NCBI GenBank assembly: GCA_944474755.1
Contig: OX104113.1
Span: forward strand, 20,213,563-20,277,562
DNA length: 64,000 nucleotides
Origin: Limnoperna fortunei
Lineage: Eukaryota > Mollusca > Bivalvia > Mytilida > Modiolidae
Direction: 5' to 3'
Part shown: positions 43,324 to 55,185 of the stretch, piece by piece
How the letters are laid out: every line of letters begins with the position of its first letter
How positions within the stretch are numbered: the first letter of the stretch is position 1
Position numbers and translations under genes: made by a program
Notes under the pieces: generated by a model
Told to the model about the DNA's origin: nothing
The model's input: the letters and a program-made list of their open reading frames with translations, nothing else
Databases searched by the model: none

Positions 43324-46300
43324 GTTAGTAGGTTTGTGAAATTTAACATGTTGACTACGCTCCCTAATTTACATAAAATAACATTGTGATCCTTTATTAT
43401 TATCATGACGTATTATTTTACTGTTCAATAAGAAAGATCGGTAATCTTCATATCTTTTCAGATTTGGCAGAGGAAGTCTCTTTACCTTCACCATGGAGGG
43501 AAATGGACTTGCCAACATGGGATTCAGAGGTAAATTGCATTTCTTTAAAATTCTTTCACTTGTCAACTATACCACCAATATTTCTGTAATTAAATATCAA
43601 ATAACCATTCAATAAAATCCGAGTTGTTTAATGAAAGTCCGTAATTTTTAAATTCATAAAAGGTTGTTGTTTCCCTCTGGCTTCTATAATTAAAAAGAGG
43701 GGGAAAAGCAAATACATTATTGGTAAAGTAAACTTGTTGTTGTCTAAAGTATTTTTAATATAAAATTTAAGTGTTTCTGTTTCAGTTGGAAAACCTGTTA
43801 AAAGACGAGATAGTGAAATACTGGCCCTTGAAAGAGATGGGGGTGGCTGAAAATGTTATTCCATACGTCAATATACTGCTTCTGGGTCCAGTAGGAGCGG
43901 GGAAATCTAGCTTCTTTAATACACTGAATTCTTTCTTTCGTGGAAGATTAGCGATTCAAGCAAGAGCTGGAAGTTCTGACACAAGTCTCACAAAATCGGT
44001 AAGTGTTCCAACAATTAAACATCATGAAGACAATTTACTGTCTACGCTCCTTTTTGACCGGTTTGAGTTTGATGGAAACAGATTTGATTTGCACACCAAA
44101 CTCTTTGATAAAGATTGAACACAGATGTGACAACAAATGTAGAAATTGTGACATGTAAACTAGACAAAATAGCACACCACCCGCTTTCAGTCTAAGTTGG
44201 ACGTATTGGTTTAGTTTTGTTTTATTAACATTTTACTGAGATTTGAATTACCTAAATGGCTGCAAGCACCCTTTTCTAATGTTGAGATACAAGTTTATAT
44301 GGTTTCTGCAAGAATATTTACATATGAAATTCTTATAAATTGACAGTTCAACGTTTTTCCAATCATTTATGAACAACGACCTCTAAGGTTCAGAATATGT
44401 GATTGCCGTGGATTCGAGGACGCACACGGTGTTGACGTTTTCGACATTGAGGCCATTCTGGATGGTAATATGAAGAACAACTATACGGTTAGTATTACAG
44501 ATTCCCAACAAATTTACTACTGCGTCACTGTTTTATTAAATAATTAACTGTCTTTGCGCATGTCAATTCATATAAAACAAGAGACCATGGGTATATTACT
44601 ATAATTGTTTCTTTTAATGTTAAAGTCTAAGGATGTACCATAACTTGATGTATTTTATATGTTGTTTTTTTCTAAATTTATGTCGAGGTCAGTAGATTGA
44701 CAAATAGGTAACCTCGGGGTTGAAAGTGGAAAAATATTAGATTTGTTTAAATAAATTGACTAGCAAAATTCAAATATAAAATTCAAAATTCTGCATCAAA
44801 ATGCAGAAGATGATAAATAAACGTAGAGGATAATTATTAAAAACAAATCATCAATTACCTGAATTGCGGTGTAGCAATTAATGCCCCATGTATGGTGGTG
44901 AGTTAAAAGTTAATTACATCAATAAATTTGAGACAAATCAGAATCTTGAAATAACATTTTTAGGCGACATTTCTATTTGTAATGATTGACCACCATTTCA
45001 TATATGTTGATTATTTCTAGAGTTAGTAACAAACGATTTATAAATGTCTCATCCACAGTTTGTAGAAAAGACCCATATAACAAAAGACAGTCCATTCTAC
45101 AGAAGAGATCCTAACATGCACGACAGGATTCATTGTGTTGCATTTGTCGTCGATGCTAACAACGACCCGGATTATCCAATGACTGAGCATGTTCAAGAAC
45201 AAATTAAAAAAACTCAGGAAGTTATGAATCAGAAAAGTAAGTATGTAGTAGTTTATTGTACCATGCATATAGGTACATTTTCCTACAAGTTTCTTTTAAA
45301 TCGACGCGCTTAACAAGGAGAGACAAAACCAAGGTAAATAAAAGACAACAACAAAAAACAGACACATGATACAAAAACAATAAACAGCTGCATAATAAGC
45401 GCATGTACGCCCTTCTGAAGACAAGTACAAGAGCTTAACACCTAATGGATGCCCTATTCCATTTACTCGGATGAAACAAAATCATATCTATTAATATCAA
45501 CAATGTCCAAAAATATCAAGGAAATGTATGAAAACGTGTTTATATACTTAAAACGTCCCGCTCCTTTTTCACGAAGTCCAATAACTTTATAGCGATAAAT
45601 CAGAATTTTATAAAAAAATGAAAGGAAGAAGCTCGCTTCTATCAAGAAAAGCCTAAACTTTTAAGAAAATGATGAAAGCGTTTTTCAGTTACAGTAAGAA
45701 AACTTATAGATCCCCTTTTTGCGAGAAAAGAGTCAGAATTCTATAATGATAAAAACAGAATTTTACCAAAAGTATATAGACCTGAGACTACAGTAAAATC
45801 ATTCTTGATCCAGTGCGGCATGTGGACGAAAGTCAGAAAGATAGACAGCGCGACGGGGGACATTTGTATACCATAATACGCCCCTTAGACGTATCACTCG
45901 GGTTAAAATTCGTTAATTAGTCATATCAGAGAGTAGCCATATTCCTGTAAGAAGGAGGGAATGTCGACAAACGAAACAAATCTATCATCATTTTTGACAC
46001 ATATTTCGTCAACTAAGAAATTATGGCGACAGCAAAATTTCTAAGTGATAACTTTGTTGTTGCTATTGCATGCCACTGGTTAGGCAGCGTTTCTGTCAGC
46101 AGACACCCTCTATGAAGGAAATCTAGATAGGAAATACAGGTGCTTAAGTGCGTGATCAATTAGGAGATGTTTACCCCATGATTTTAACTAAATTATTGAT
46201 GTTACTCTCATGTTCTGAAACGACTATTAAATTGAATAGCAAAATTATTTGTGAATTATATAAATTTTAATAATTAACATAATCAAAACACTAATTTACT

Positions 46301-47093
46301 GTCTTAAAATTTTGTTTTCCTTAGTAAATCACACTTGGAATTTTTTTTGACATTACTAATATTCGTCATGTTTTTGTTTGATATGGATAAACCAGTTTAT
46401 GGACACGCAAGGAGAATACTATTGTAGTTGAAGTAGATGCCATTTGGGTTGCACTTAGGCTGTGTCTTTTGATTGTTCACATTGGGGGGGGGGGGAGAGA
46501 TTTAAGCGAAACCTTTCCCAAAAAGGTTTGTTGACACTTAAATCCCTCTCTCTGGAGGATGGAATCTTACTGTCAGGATTGGGAATGTCACAATATTAAT
46601 TTTTCAAAATAAATTATTTTTGACATGGATTTTATTTGTAACTTTTCCTGGTTGGCTGTCAATTGAAAGAAAAGTAAGAAGCTAGAGTATTATTTATGTT
46701 AAGTACTGGAATGTTGACTTCTCATGACAATTGTAGTAGTTGTCGGCTTAAACTGATCTTTTTAATTTTCTAGGGATTCCACAGCTAATTTTAATGAACA
46801 AAATAGATGGCCTGACACAAAACTTAAAGAAAGATATTTCACGTATCTTCTATAGTCCGGAAGTAAAAGAAAGAGTAGACAAGTTGGCACACTCTTTACG
46901 ACTTCCGCCATATACTGTTTTGCCGATGAAAAACATGGACGTGGAACAAAGAACCAACAACAATGTCAATATACTAGCTCTGTATAATTTACGTCAGATG
47001 TTGAGGGCAGCAGACGATTATCTTTTAAACTACCTGGATGAATTTCAGGGTGACAAATTTGAACGTAATTACGAAAAATCAACCAATCAGTGA
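42795..47093 (+). CDS. IFI44/IFI44L-like protein, gene 1 (six coding exons)
   Basis: Coding exons 42795-43323, 43462-43529, 43786-43998, 44347-44487, 45059-45236 and 46774-47093 join in frame to 482 residues, against about 440-450 for human IFI44 and IFI44L. All introns are GT..AG. Residues ~1-176 form a TLDc domain (KKRYTLLFSAGING, CDNKGPTVTLIYN, GNIYGGYNRVSW). A linker is followed by a P-loop GTPase domain: G1 GPVGAGKSS, G3-like DCRG (CDCRGFEDAHG) and G4 NKID (LMNKIDG). The family is cytosolic; in vertebrates it is interferon-induced with antiviral or growth-arrest roles, which I infer here only by homology. A TATA box and a spliced leader lie ~1.5 kb upstream. Gene 2 is its tandem paralogue. 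No broken frame is seen. Confidence 0.9.
43462..43529 (+). CDS. Gene 1 coding exon 2: linker
   Basis: Acceptor TATCTTTTCAG, 68 bases, donor GAG|GTAAAT. It encodes DLAEEVSLPSPWREMDLPTW then DSE, an acidic and proline-containing linker between TLDc and GTPase domains. Incoming phase 1, outgoing phase 0. Confidence 0.85.
43786..43998 (+). CDS. Gene 1 coding exon 3: GTPase G1 (P-loop)
   Basis: 71 codons from LENLLKDEIVKYWPLKEMG through VNILLLGPVGAGKSSFFNTL to SSDTSLTKS, then donor TCG|GTAAGT. It carries the Walker A motif GPVGAGKS. The reading frame past the donor is intron. Confidence 0.88.
44347..44487 (+). CDS. Gene 1 coding exon 4: GTPase G3
   Basis: 47 codons: FNVFPIIYEQRPLRFRICDC, RGFEDAHGVDVFDIEAILDG and NMKNNYT. 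DCRG stands at the place of the DxxG switch motif. Acceptor TTGACAG, donor ACG|GTTAGT. The flanking frames are short, so the exon was found by phase and by comparison with gene 2. Confidence 0.85.
45059..45236 (+). CDS. Gene 1 coding exon 5
   Basis: Acceptor ATCCACAG, then FVEKTHITKDSPFYRRDPNM, HDRIHCVAFVVDANNDPDYP and MTEHVQEQIKKTQEVMNQK, with a split codon at AAAA|GTAAGT. The hydrophobic strand IHCVAFVVDA precedes the G4 strand in the next exon. An ORF reading past the donor is not coding. Confidence 0.85.
45237..46773 (+). other. Intron 5 of gene 1
   Basis: 1.5 kb, with no recognised element except a 13-base G-run near 46484 and AT-rich sequence. Minus-strand ORFs here are incidental. Confidence 0.5.
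46774..47093 (+). CDS. Gene 1 terminal coding exon: GTPase G4 and C-terminus
   Basis: Acceptor TTTTCTAG, then (R)IPQLILMNKIDGLTQNLKK. NKID is the G4 guanine-specificity motif. It continues through SLRLPPYTVLPMKNMDVEQR and an LR-rich helix to STNQ and TGA (47091-47093). The small ORF beginning MNKID is part of this exon. Confidence 0.88.
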
Positions 47094-47252
47094 AGCGTTG
47101 CCATATTTTTATGACCATTAAATTTTAAACGGACCAGCAGTCAGATGATTTTTGTATGTTGTAAAAATACTATTTATATCGACTCAAATGTATAGAAATG
47201 CACTAATCTAATTAAGTCTTAAATGTACTGGCTGAATGAAACTTATTGAGAC

Positions 47253-47258
47253 AATAAA
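47253..47258 (+). terminator. Polyadenylation signal of gene 1
   Basis: AATAAA 160 bp after the stop codon at 47093, the first one downstream. Confidence 0.55.
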
Positions 47259-47484
47259 CAAGTAGCAGACTCTGCATCCAGAGACAAATTTGTACATAAC
47301 ATTTATGCTAGATGCGGCCAGATGGTCAAAAAGGTTCCTCATTGTTTCTTCATTACTCAAAAGGGTTATAAATTGCATACATCATCACATCTTTATTTTT
47401 CTTTCTTTTTAAGTAAATTGTATTTATATCTAATGGAAAGTTATTGAATTTAGTAAATTAACATGCATTTGTGAACATATATTT

Positions 47485-47690
47485 ATTCCGGATAATAATT
47501 GTTCCGCCTGGAACATTTTAGAATATAATAAAAGTTCCACGGAACATTACTTATATAATAATATTTCCATTTCTTTCGGGTGGAACTTTCCTTATAAAAT
47601 ATTACATAATGAATGTTCCAACTGGAACTTTTGTTATATAATAAAAGATCTCTAGAACAAGTATTATGATGGAACTTATATTCTGTCACA
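47485..47690. repeat. Array of GTTCC..GGAAC inverted motifs, ~50-bp spacing
   Basis: TGTTCCGCCTGGAACA, AGTTCCACGGAACA, a worn TTTCGGGTGGAACTTTCC, TGTTCCAACTGGAACT and a final AGAACA..TGGAAC occur at intervals of about 35-65 bp, separated by TATAATAA-type sequence. The motif is a small inverted repeat with a 2-4 base centre. It lies 3' of gene 1. Function unknown. Confidence 0.65.
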
Positions 47691-47699
47691 ATTTACTTT

Positions 47700-49100
47700 T
47701 TATAATATATTATATTTTTTCTTTGACTCATGTAATTATGCTCGAACAGAGGCAAAAATTGACATATAAAAGTATGTCCCATTCTGATTACTTTTAATTG
47801 CATTACATTGCGCAATGCCATCACACATTTAGGTATATTTGTAGTTAAAAAAACCTATTGTATTAAATGTTTACTGGTTACTCAATTTTAATTTTCATGT
47901 TTTTGGTTTTTGTTTTGCGTTGTATATGTTTGTGTATATCAGGAATTTTAATTGTCCCTTGACTTTTGGCTCTTGTTGTTTGGTCGGATTTCATTGCTAT
48001 TTTTCACAATAATTAGAATATAACATTTTATAGTAGAGGACTATATACATTAAATTGAATAAGCATATATTGGTTTGTTGAGATGCGATTTTCAAAAAAG
48101 ATATGTTGTAAAAAACTAAAGAGCAGAAGAACGGTATGATATGTTATGTAGACTTTATCAAAATTATGTCAAATTTTAACTTGATACATAATGTGAAACA
48201 GTCAGGCTATTTTGAGATTACCGATGTTGTATGTTTCATTTTTTTGCAAAATGTATCTGTGGTATGTATTTAGCAATTAATTCTGAGAAAAAGAAACAGT
48301 GATTATAACTATTAAAGCGAATTATACAACACAGTTCTTTAAGATTTTCTACTAATTTTGTTTTGTGTATAGCTCGTGTCCCTTAAGTGTAACTTGACCA
48401 ACACCATATATATCAGAAGCTTACATGTCAGGTCCACATCAAAATGTTTCCCCACTTAAAACCCTTCTAAGAGAAACCCAGCTTCCAGGTAAACACCACT
48501 ATAAAATAGCACTTTAATTTTAGAAAATCTTCGTTTATAGGTCAAGTAGTAAATGTGACATACAATATCATAAACACAATTAAAGAGAGAAATTTAAGAC
48601 TCAAAATTGTCCCAATACATACACCTTTCAGAAAAATGTTCATTTACTAAAATCGATGGATGTTTAAAAGAAACAAAGATGGAGAGGGGAATTTGTTTAA
48701 AGTACTTACCTGTGATTTGCCTATTGAGTTATTTATATCTCTACCGAATATTTCGGATATATAAACTTGCGGAGTTACACTAATGTCCTTAAAATTACAT
48801 GTAAATGTCATAGAAACGTTAATACATGGTCACAGTTTTTTCTGGATTGATTGAACTCATATTTTGGACAATTTGAGATCTAAACATAGATAATTATATG
48901 AATATGAAAGCAACATTACAAAAAATTCTGTGGAAGAACAGTTGACCTGAAAAATGATCACTGAATGAACAATCGTGACCTGAAATAAGAGAAATAGTCA
49001 TAACTTTTGCCTAGATATAATTTAAAGTTTGGGTAAGGAAAGAGATATCAACATCTATTTATGAACACGATAAAAAACATAAAAAATATATGTAAGTGAA
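47700..49100. other. Intergenic interval between the two IFI44-like genes
   Basis: AT-rich; no ORF, splice pattern or repeat family recognised. It separates gene 1's polyA signal from the promoter region of gene 2. Confidence 0.4.
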
Positions 49101-49103
49101 GAT

Positions 49104-49167
49104 CACTTTAATTAAAATTAAATCATTGCAAAAAGGGGAGCAATGAAAGATTTAATTTTAATTAGAT
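49104..49167. mobile_element. Small palindromic MITE-like element, second copy
   Basis: AATTAAAATTAAATCATTGC on the left and GCAATGAAAGATTTAATTTT on the right are near-inverted around AAAAAGGGGA. Same ends as 9916-10022. About 435 bp upstream of the gene 2 TATA box. Confidence 0.65.
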
Positions 49168-49534
49168 TTGGAGAAGATCATCTCCCAAATAAAGAATCGT
49201 GACCTGCAATAAAAAAATTCCTGCAAGTTTTTTGAATGTCTGCAAGGACTTCATTCCAATTATGGTCAGTTTAAGATATTATCATATATGATTCAAAATA
49301 TTTCTTTGTAAACGCAGTACATTTATTTGCAATTACACGAGGAAATGTGCGGCGAACTTTGCATTTCACATAAGTTTTTAGTCCTCCATTTAAATAATTT
49401 AAACGTTTCCATATGTATGCGTTTAATGACACTAAACCTTAATTTTTTTAAATATTGACAACAAAACGGACCAACTAAATCTAGAAAAAACTGGAAAAAA
49501 CAGTTTTTCATTCAGAATGAGGACAATCAATTTT

Positions 49535-49546
49535 GAAATAGGAAAC
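49535..49546 (+). promoter_or_regulatory. ISRE/IRF-like site upstream of gene 2
   Basis: GAAATAGGAAAC, two GAAA half-sites with a 3-base gap (the classical IRF element has 2), about 57 bp upstream of the TATA box. Other GGAAAA runs surround it. Plausible for an interferon-type gene, but such A-rich motifs arise easily by chance here. Confidence 0.25.
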
Positions 49547-49602
49547 GTATAGATTTCAAGAAAATTAAATTACAAAAAAGTAGAAAATTCTGGAAAACCA
49601 GT

Positions 49603-49611
49603 CTATTTATA
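49603..49611 (+). promoter_or_regulatory. TATA-type core promoter of IFI44-like gene 2
   Basis: CAGTCTATTTATA, identical to that at 41223-41231, followed by a leader similar to gene 1's. This places the gene 2 promoter almost 10 kb upstream of its ATG. Confidence 0.5.
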
Positions 49612-49634
49612 CCGGAAAGATTTTATATACACAG

Positions 49635-49675
49635 TGAGTTATTTGTCAAATGCTACTGTAAGGTTGCATTTAAGA
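49635..49675 (+). other. 5'-untranslated first exon of gene 2 (3' part)
   Basis: Leader ending TTTAAGA|GTAAGTATTTTGTA. The donor and following intron bases match gene 1. Start approximate. Confidence 0.45.
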
Positions 49676-50884
49676 GTAAGTATTTTGTAGCTTGCTTTTA
49701 TGAATAACATGCGATTTTAGATTTAAAACAGGAACTACTTTAAACCGGACAATATACCAACCAACCAATAATTTTTAGCAGTAGATATGCACGTTTATAT
49801 TTTTTTTATTTATCTAATTAATCTTCTTAAAATTTGAATGTATATCTAGTGTTAATGTATTACTATTTATGAGGCGATTGTTTGCGTGATTAGTGCCGAT
49901 TTAACACCCCTTGACTTATAAAATAAGTCATGTCTATCTTATAAAAATTGATGCGTCATCAATAAAAGCAGTCAGAATTCGGTTCTTATAGTCTATAATT
50001 ATAGTCTATTTAAAAAATGACTTTTTAATATTTTTTATATGCAACAAGATACTTTTGTATGTTTTTTTATTTATTGCTGTCACAAAAAGAAAACAACAAT
50101 GTCACGAAATATATGGTGAATAACGTAAGGAATTTATTCGATAATTTTTTTTTACCTAACTAATTTCTTGTGCCGAAAATCTGCATCTTAGCTTGTTTGC
50201 GTGAAATTATACCGATTCAAAGTTGCAATTTTTATGTTATGATACAAACCATCAAAATGTTGATGTGTGTTGCATAACGTAATCCTGTTTTTCTCACAGC
50301 AACATACAAATGGCAAATACCATAAACAAAATTGCATACTAGTTGTTGACGACAACCAGTCGTCTTAAAAGTACTTAAAAAATTTCTTTCAATTTTTTCA
50401 AATGTTGTATATCTGCGTATAGTGTAAAAGTGATGATACTGTTTTCGAAAAATATACTCTTTTAAAATAGTGCGTTTAAGAAATTATTTACTGGGGAACG
50501 AATATATAATAATTTTAACATTGATTGGCCCTTTATAACAAATATTTTTTTATACCTTTAGCGTTAGCGATGGATAAAATGTGGGCATAAATCAGTATAT
50601 ATTCAACTTTTATCATCAACGTAACCTTTAAGTTGCAGAACTTATAGGCCATTTAGGAACGTTATTGATTGTGACGTCGTTAAAATGTTAAAATTCTTAC
50701 TATGAAGTCGCCATAAAGAGTGCTGATTGTCTGGACTCGAAGCGTTTTATGCAAGTCAGATTAGAAATTAACATATTTGACAATTACACGAACGATATAA
50801 AAGCAAAGTAACAAATCACAAATCACAAATCACAGTCAATTTATCACAGTTCAGAGTCACTTTCGGTCAACTGCAAGTTAGTAA

Positions 50885-51842
50885 CGTGTATGCCCGACAT
50901 GGGAAACCAACACTGCTCTGCATCCCCTAGGCATGTACTCTATCAACCACGAACATTATTCCGAGGTATTCTTAGCCATTCTTCTTGCAACATCTGTCGA
51001 AGTTGATCCAGGGTATGTGGTAATTTTTAGCGCTGTCTAGTTTGTCGAAATTATATTTGATGAGACTAGATTTGAAGGCCATAGCAACAAATTAACGTTA
51101 TTCCGCTCAAAAAAATCTCTGGAAAGTTGAGTTGTATGCGGCCTATCATTGTCCTGCTGGAATACCTCACTTTGGTGGTCGATAATTGGAAGATGTGGTT
51201 GAAGGATGTTGTCTCTGTACCGTTGAGCCGTTAATTTGTGTGGTACGTACACAAGCTCCGAAATTCTGTCATCTGAGATCGCCGCCCACATCATGACCTA
51301 CCTCCGCCGAATATATCCACTTCCTGGACACATGACTGGGCGAATCGTTCATTTAATCGGTGGAAAAACGTGTTCTACTATTACTCTTCTTTAGCAGGAG
51401 CCGCGACTTGTCACTATACCAGAATCTGCGCCAGTTCTGGAATATCCAGACCCCCAACTTTTTGCACCATCGGACTCTTTACCGTCGATATAGCCACATC
51501 CACTGCTCAAAAATACGGTCTCCTGGGTCTAATTCCATGTTGTCGGAGTCGATTTCTGCCAGTTTGAAGATGATTCTAAGCATCCAGGAATCCCGGGGGC
51601 AATTGCTGTTGTTGTGACTGTTCGATTCCGTAGAATGAATACCCGATCTTGACGTGCTGTGTTTATGCGTGGTCTACCACTTCGTGGACGGTCATTAGTC
51701 GTGCTGGTCTGTTGGAGTTTCGCCCATGGTCTGAAAATGCTAATCGGGTTCACATTCTTGGTCTGTGCAATCACACTTTTGGAGATACCAGCCTGCAGTC
51801 GTCTGAAGATGATGTTTCTGGTAGCAGAATCCAACCGCGGCG
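50885..51842 (-). pseudogene. Decayed Tc1/mariner-like transposon
   Basis: Minus strand, in order: an N-terminal DNA-binding region (MDSATRNIIFRRLQAGISKS; then TNDRPRSGRPRINTARQDR, a Tc1 GRPR hook between helix-turn-helix units), a frameshifted middle (51528-51300), MMWAAISDDRISELVYVPHK, FQQDNDRPHTT with the second catalytic Asp, and a C-terminal piece QLRQMLQEEW with IPRNNV near 50960. Two or more frame breaks and stops show it is dead. Clear terminal inverted repeats were not identified. It sits in intron 1 of gene 2 on the opposite strand. Confidence 0.8.
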
Positions 51843-51909
51843 TGGCATAACTATTACGTTTTTACTAGTAACATATTTCTTTGATACCCTACAGCTAGAC
51901 AGATGAGTA

Positions 51910-52315
51910 GACTACGGACTTTCCATTGGAATCGAGTTAAAAATTTCGCGGCAACTTACGGCGTATGCACTTTTCAAGTGTCATTTTTATAATGGGACAC
52001 AATCTCATTAGCGATATTGTTGTATTCTAGATTCGTCAGATTTTTCGTGATTCCACTGGTTTTTTCTTTGACTCATCATTTAAAGATGTAAAGAAGGTTC
52101 TGTAACATTTTGTTTCTTCAAGCTTTTGAAATTTCTAGAAAGCTTACTAAAATCTAATTTCAAGACTTTGGATGTATTTTAGAAACATTGATAATTGCTG
52201 ATAAAATATGAACAACACTACAACTTTTGCATATAGACGTTATCACTATTTTCTCAAGTCTATCATTTAGATTATATATGTTTATGGCATTCACAACAAC
52301 ATCATTAACAATATT
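51910..52315. other. Intron sequence without recognised features
   Basis: AT-rich spacer between the Tc1-like remnant and the LINE. Nothing identified. Confidence 0.4.
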
Positions 52316-53826
52316 ATATTAAAAAGTTAAAATAGGAAGGATTAAATGGACAAACGAACCAGTAAAAGCATTAAAGATATACTTTGGACATAATAAAAAT
52401 GAATGTGAGAAACTTAATTGGGAAGGTAAAATATATAAAATGAAAAATATGATAAAGCAATGGGGTAGGCGCAATCTAACCATGATTGGAAAGATACTTA
52501 TTATCAAATCATTAGTAATGCCATTATTTACGTTTGGGGTTACATCAACAATTATACCAGAAAATATATCAAAGAGATTGAGACTTGTTGCTATAACTAC
52601 CTCTGGAATGGGAAAATAGACAAAATAAAGAGATCAACTTTGATAGGAACTTATGAATATGGGGGATTAAATATGGTAAATTTCAACATTTATTTTAAAG
52701 CATTAAAAACCTCATGGGTCATTAGATTATTATCGCATGATGATGCGACCTGGAAAATACTTCCAAAGAAATTTTATAACACTTTTGGTAGAGACTTACT
52801 TTTGTTTTACATGAATATAGATACCATTAAATCAATTCCAGGAATCGAAAAGTTGCCATTGTTCTATAGGGAGGTTTTGGAATGTTGGGTCCAAACGGGG
52901 GAGGAACGACGAATCCACCTAAACACTATTCTGAAATTAGAAAACAAATCATCTGGGGTAATAAATATATAAAATTTAACAATAAATGCTTATTTTTTTA
53001 AATCGTGGATAAACAGCGGATTAATCTACATGAATGACATTTTTTTATAAAAATAGAAAACTAAATGAAAATATCATCTATCAAAATTTAAGGTATAAAG
53101 GGAATTGGATTTCTGAGTTTAAAATCATGCAATGTGCATTACCAAACTCATGGTATATCAGTCTTAATAGAGAAGAATCGGTAAGAAGTCAAGTAAATAT
53201 AAATAAAAATCAGTTAAGATGGCGAAAGTCGTTATATGGGAACGATGCACTCAGCAACAAAGTATTTTATAAAGTCTTAATTGCTGAGAAATTCGATAAA
53301 CCTATTGGTATCAAAACATGGATAAAGGAACTTGGTTTAACTGAATCTACTAATATAAGAAAATTTTTTTTATTTATTTTTGAAAAAATTAAAGAAAATA
53401 AATTAAAAGTGTTTAGATGGAAACTGATTAATTTATATAATTCCAACTAAAGCATTGTTATATAAATGGAAAATCAGTCAAAATGACAGATGTAATTTAT
53501 GTGATATAAAAGAGGATTACGATCATTTCTTTATATCATGTAATTTGTTGAAAAAATTTTGGGAAAAGATCAATGAAATTCTTAAAGGGGTAAAATATCA
53601 CTTAAACATTACATTAAAACATTAAGTATTTGGATATAAAATTTCAGATGATAGTTATCAAGATTTAAATTATTTTTTTACGATACTAAGCTTCAGTATC
53701 TATAAGTCCTATTTTGTATCTGAACAAAAACAAAAACAAGTAGATGTTTTTATGATATTCTTGGCCGAGTTAAGAAGATCGTTGTGCGAAATCAAATTGT
53801 CAGAAAACAGTTTATTTTTTTAAAAT
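52316..53826 (+). pseudogene. 5'-truncated LINE (L1/Tx1-like) ORF2 C-terminal half
   Basis: Fragments in successive frames: WGRRNLTMIGKILIIKSLVM plus PLFTFGV (52440-52545), YEYGGLNMVNFNIYFKALKT plus SWVIRLLS (52650-52735), GNWISEFKIMQCALPNSWYI (53100), and CNLCDIKEDYDHFFISCNLL (53490), a C-x2-C..H..C knuckle. The order is that of the post-RT region of L1/Tx1-type elements, where RNLT..GK..I.K.L..P and GGL..V.. are hallmarks. Several frameshifts. It ends near TTATTTTTTTAA at 53825. It lies on the same strand as gene 2, within its intron 1. Confidence 0.8.
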
Positions 53827-54059
53827 GTTAAAAATTATATACAGGATAATGTTTGATAACAATATCTCTATGTAAAATAATACATTGATTATATTCCGAT
53901 TATACCCTGGATAGTCGGATAGGTTTCACAAAGATACCTTATTGAAGCTCGGGCAATAAGATATAAGCTATATACTTAATAAAGGAATTTATTCTGTTGA
54001 AAAAAAACAATATTATGTACCGATGAATTGTTAGTAATCTAGTGTTATTTCATCATTTA

Positions 54060-54535
54060 TCTCAGATTAAATTACCTATGCCGAATTTTACTGTCGTTAT
54101 AATCCGAAGTTAGTTTTGTGATTTGTCGGATTAACGGCAGAACTTAGTCCTATTGCTCGTAATGTTGCAAATAAAAAATTCAAACATAATATTCATCTTC
54201 TTTACGTTATTGAAGCTTTAGACATTGCCAAACTAACGGAAACGATCTTTATTGAAGAAATTTCTGTTTTCGTCTTTGAAGATGCACGTGGAAAATGCTA
54301 TGTTGATCATTTTTTTTTTCGTATATGGATAATATGACCTAACTTTGTTATAAACGTGCTATTTCGCATACTAACAACCATTCCGTAGTAAGAATCCGGT
54401 AATTTACATATGTATTACCCGATGCAACACGCCATTCATTTTCGGGTTTCTCAATGTTTTCATGTAGTAAACGTAATTAAAAAAAGACACGAATGACAAT
54501 TAATACACAACGCACAGCGGGTTATTAAAAACGGG
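54060..54535. mobile_element. TIR element F, internally deleted inverted copy
   Basis: Reverse complement of parts of 31893-33790: GGATTAACGGCAGAACTTAG, GATGCACGTGGAAAATGCTA, CGCCATTCATTTTCGGGTTT and GTATTAATTGTCATTCGTGT (read on minus). It lacks roughly 1.2 kb of the interior of the longer copy. Confidence 0.65.
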
Positions 54536-54551
54536 TTTGTGGTCCTTTTGT

Positions 54552-54806
54552 AAATCTCAGATTACACTTTTTGAAATAAACAATTATTTTCCACAGTTAA
54601 TGGTGAAATGCGGCTGAATTTTCATTTTGATAGATCGAATTTTAATAGGAAGATTTTTTTCTAAAGGGGTATAATGTTGTTTACAAACGTTCGTCTGCTT
54701 TCGTAAAATACAAAATCGCTGTTTCAAAATGAAAATTCAGCCGCATTTCAGAACGCCGATTAACTGTGGAAAATAATTGTTCAGTTCAAAATTGTAATCT
54801 GAGATC
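54552..54806. mobile_element. Hairpin MITE-like element G
   Basis: The left arm CTCAGATTACACTTTTTGAA, AACAATTATTTTCCACAGTT and CGGCTGAATTTTCATTTTGA is inverted on the right as TCAAAATGAAAATTCAGCCG, AACTGTGGAAAATAATTGTT and TTGTAATCTGAG. Arms ~80 bp. The centre contains ACGTTCGTCTGCTTTCGTAA, the dispersed repeat also seen near 11950 and 15700. Confidence 0.8.
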
Positions 54807-55185
54807 TAAAAAAGGATCTTAAACTCGACCAAACGCGGTAGCAGTTTTCCATTTTGCCTGGCAAACACCTGTCGAAAAGACACGGTAAAGTTTACTATAG
54901 TCGAGATTCTCATTTTCATACAAACTAAACAATTTAAATTGGTTTAGATCATTTTATGTTTTAACTTAGGATAAACACTAAATAAATTAAGTAATTATTA
55001 ATAAAATGTATGTTTGCTAATTAAACATATTCAAACTATTTGAACACATATTAGACATATCAATCACGTATGATTTGACTATTTTTTTAATGAAAATAAA
55101 TATTTACATGCAATATTATAAAGATCACTTAGTTTTGTTTATGTAAAACAAACAAAATCATATCCTAATATCAAATATTCAAGTT

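Noticed and set aside
43215..43589. ORFs around the exon 1-2 boundary of gene 1 on both strands
   Set aside because: They run across a well-defined intron (43324-43461). The exon frame is fixed by phase and by gene 2.
47485..47690. Heat-shock element array
   Set aside because: The GTTCC and GGAAC half-sites have a 2-4 base centre and 35-65 bp spacing, not the alternating 5-bp nGAAn units of a canonical heat-shock element.
51360..51906. Plus-strand ORFs over the Tc1-like remnant
   Set aside because: They are antisense to the transposase frames on the minus strand.
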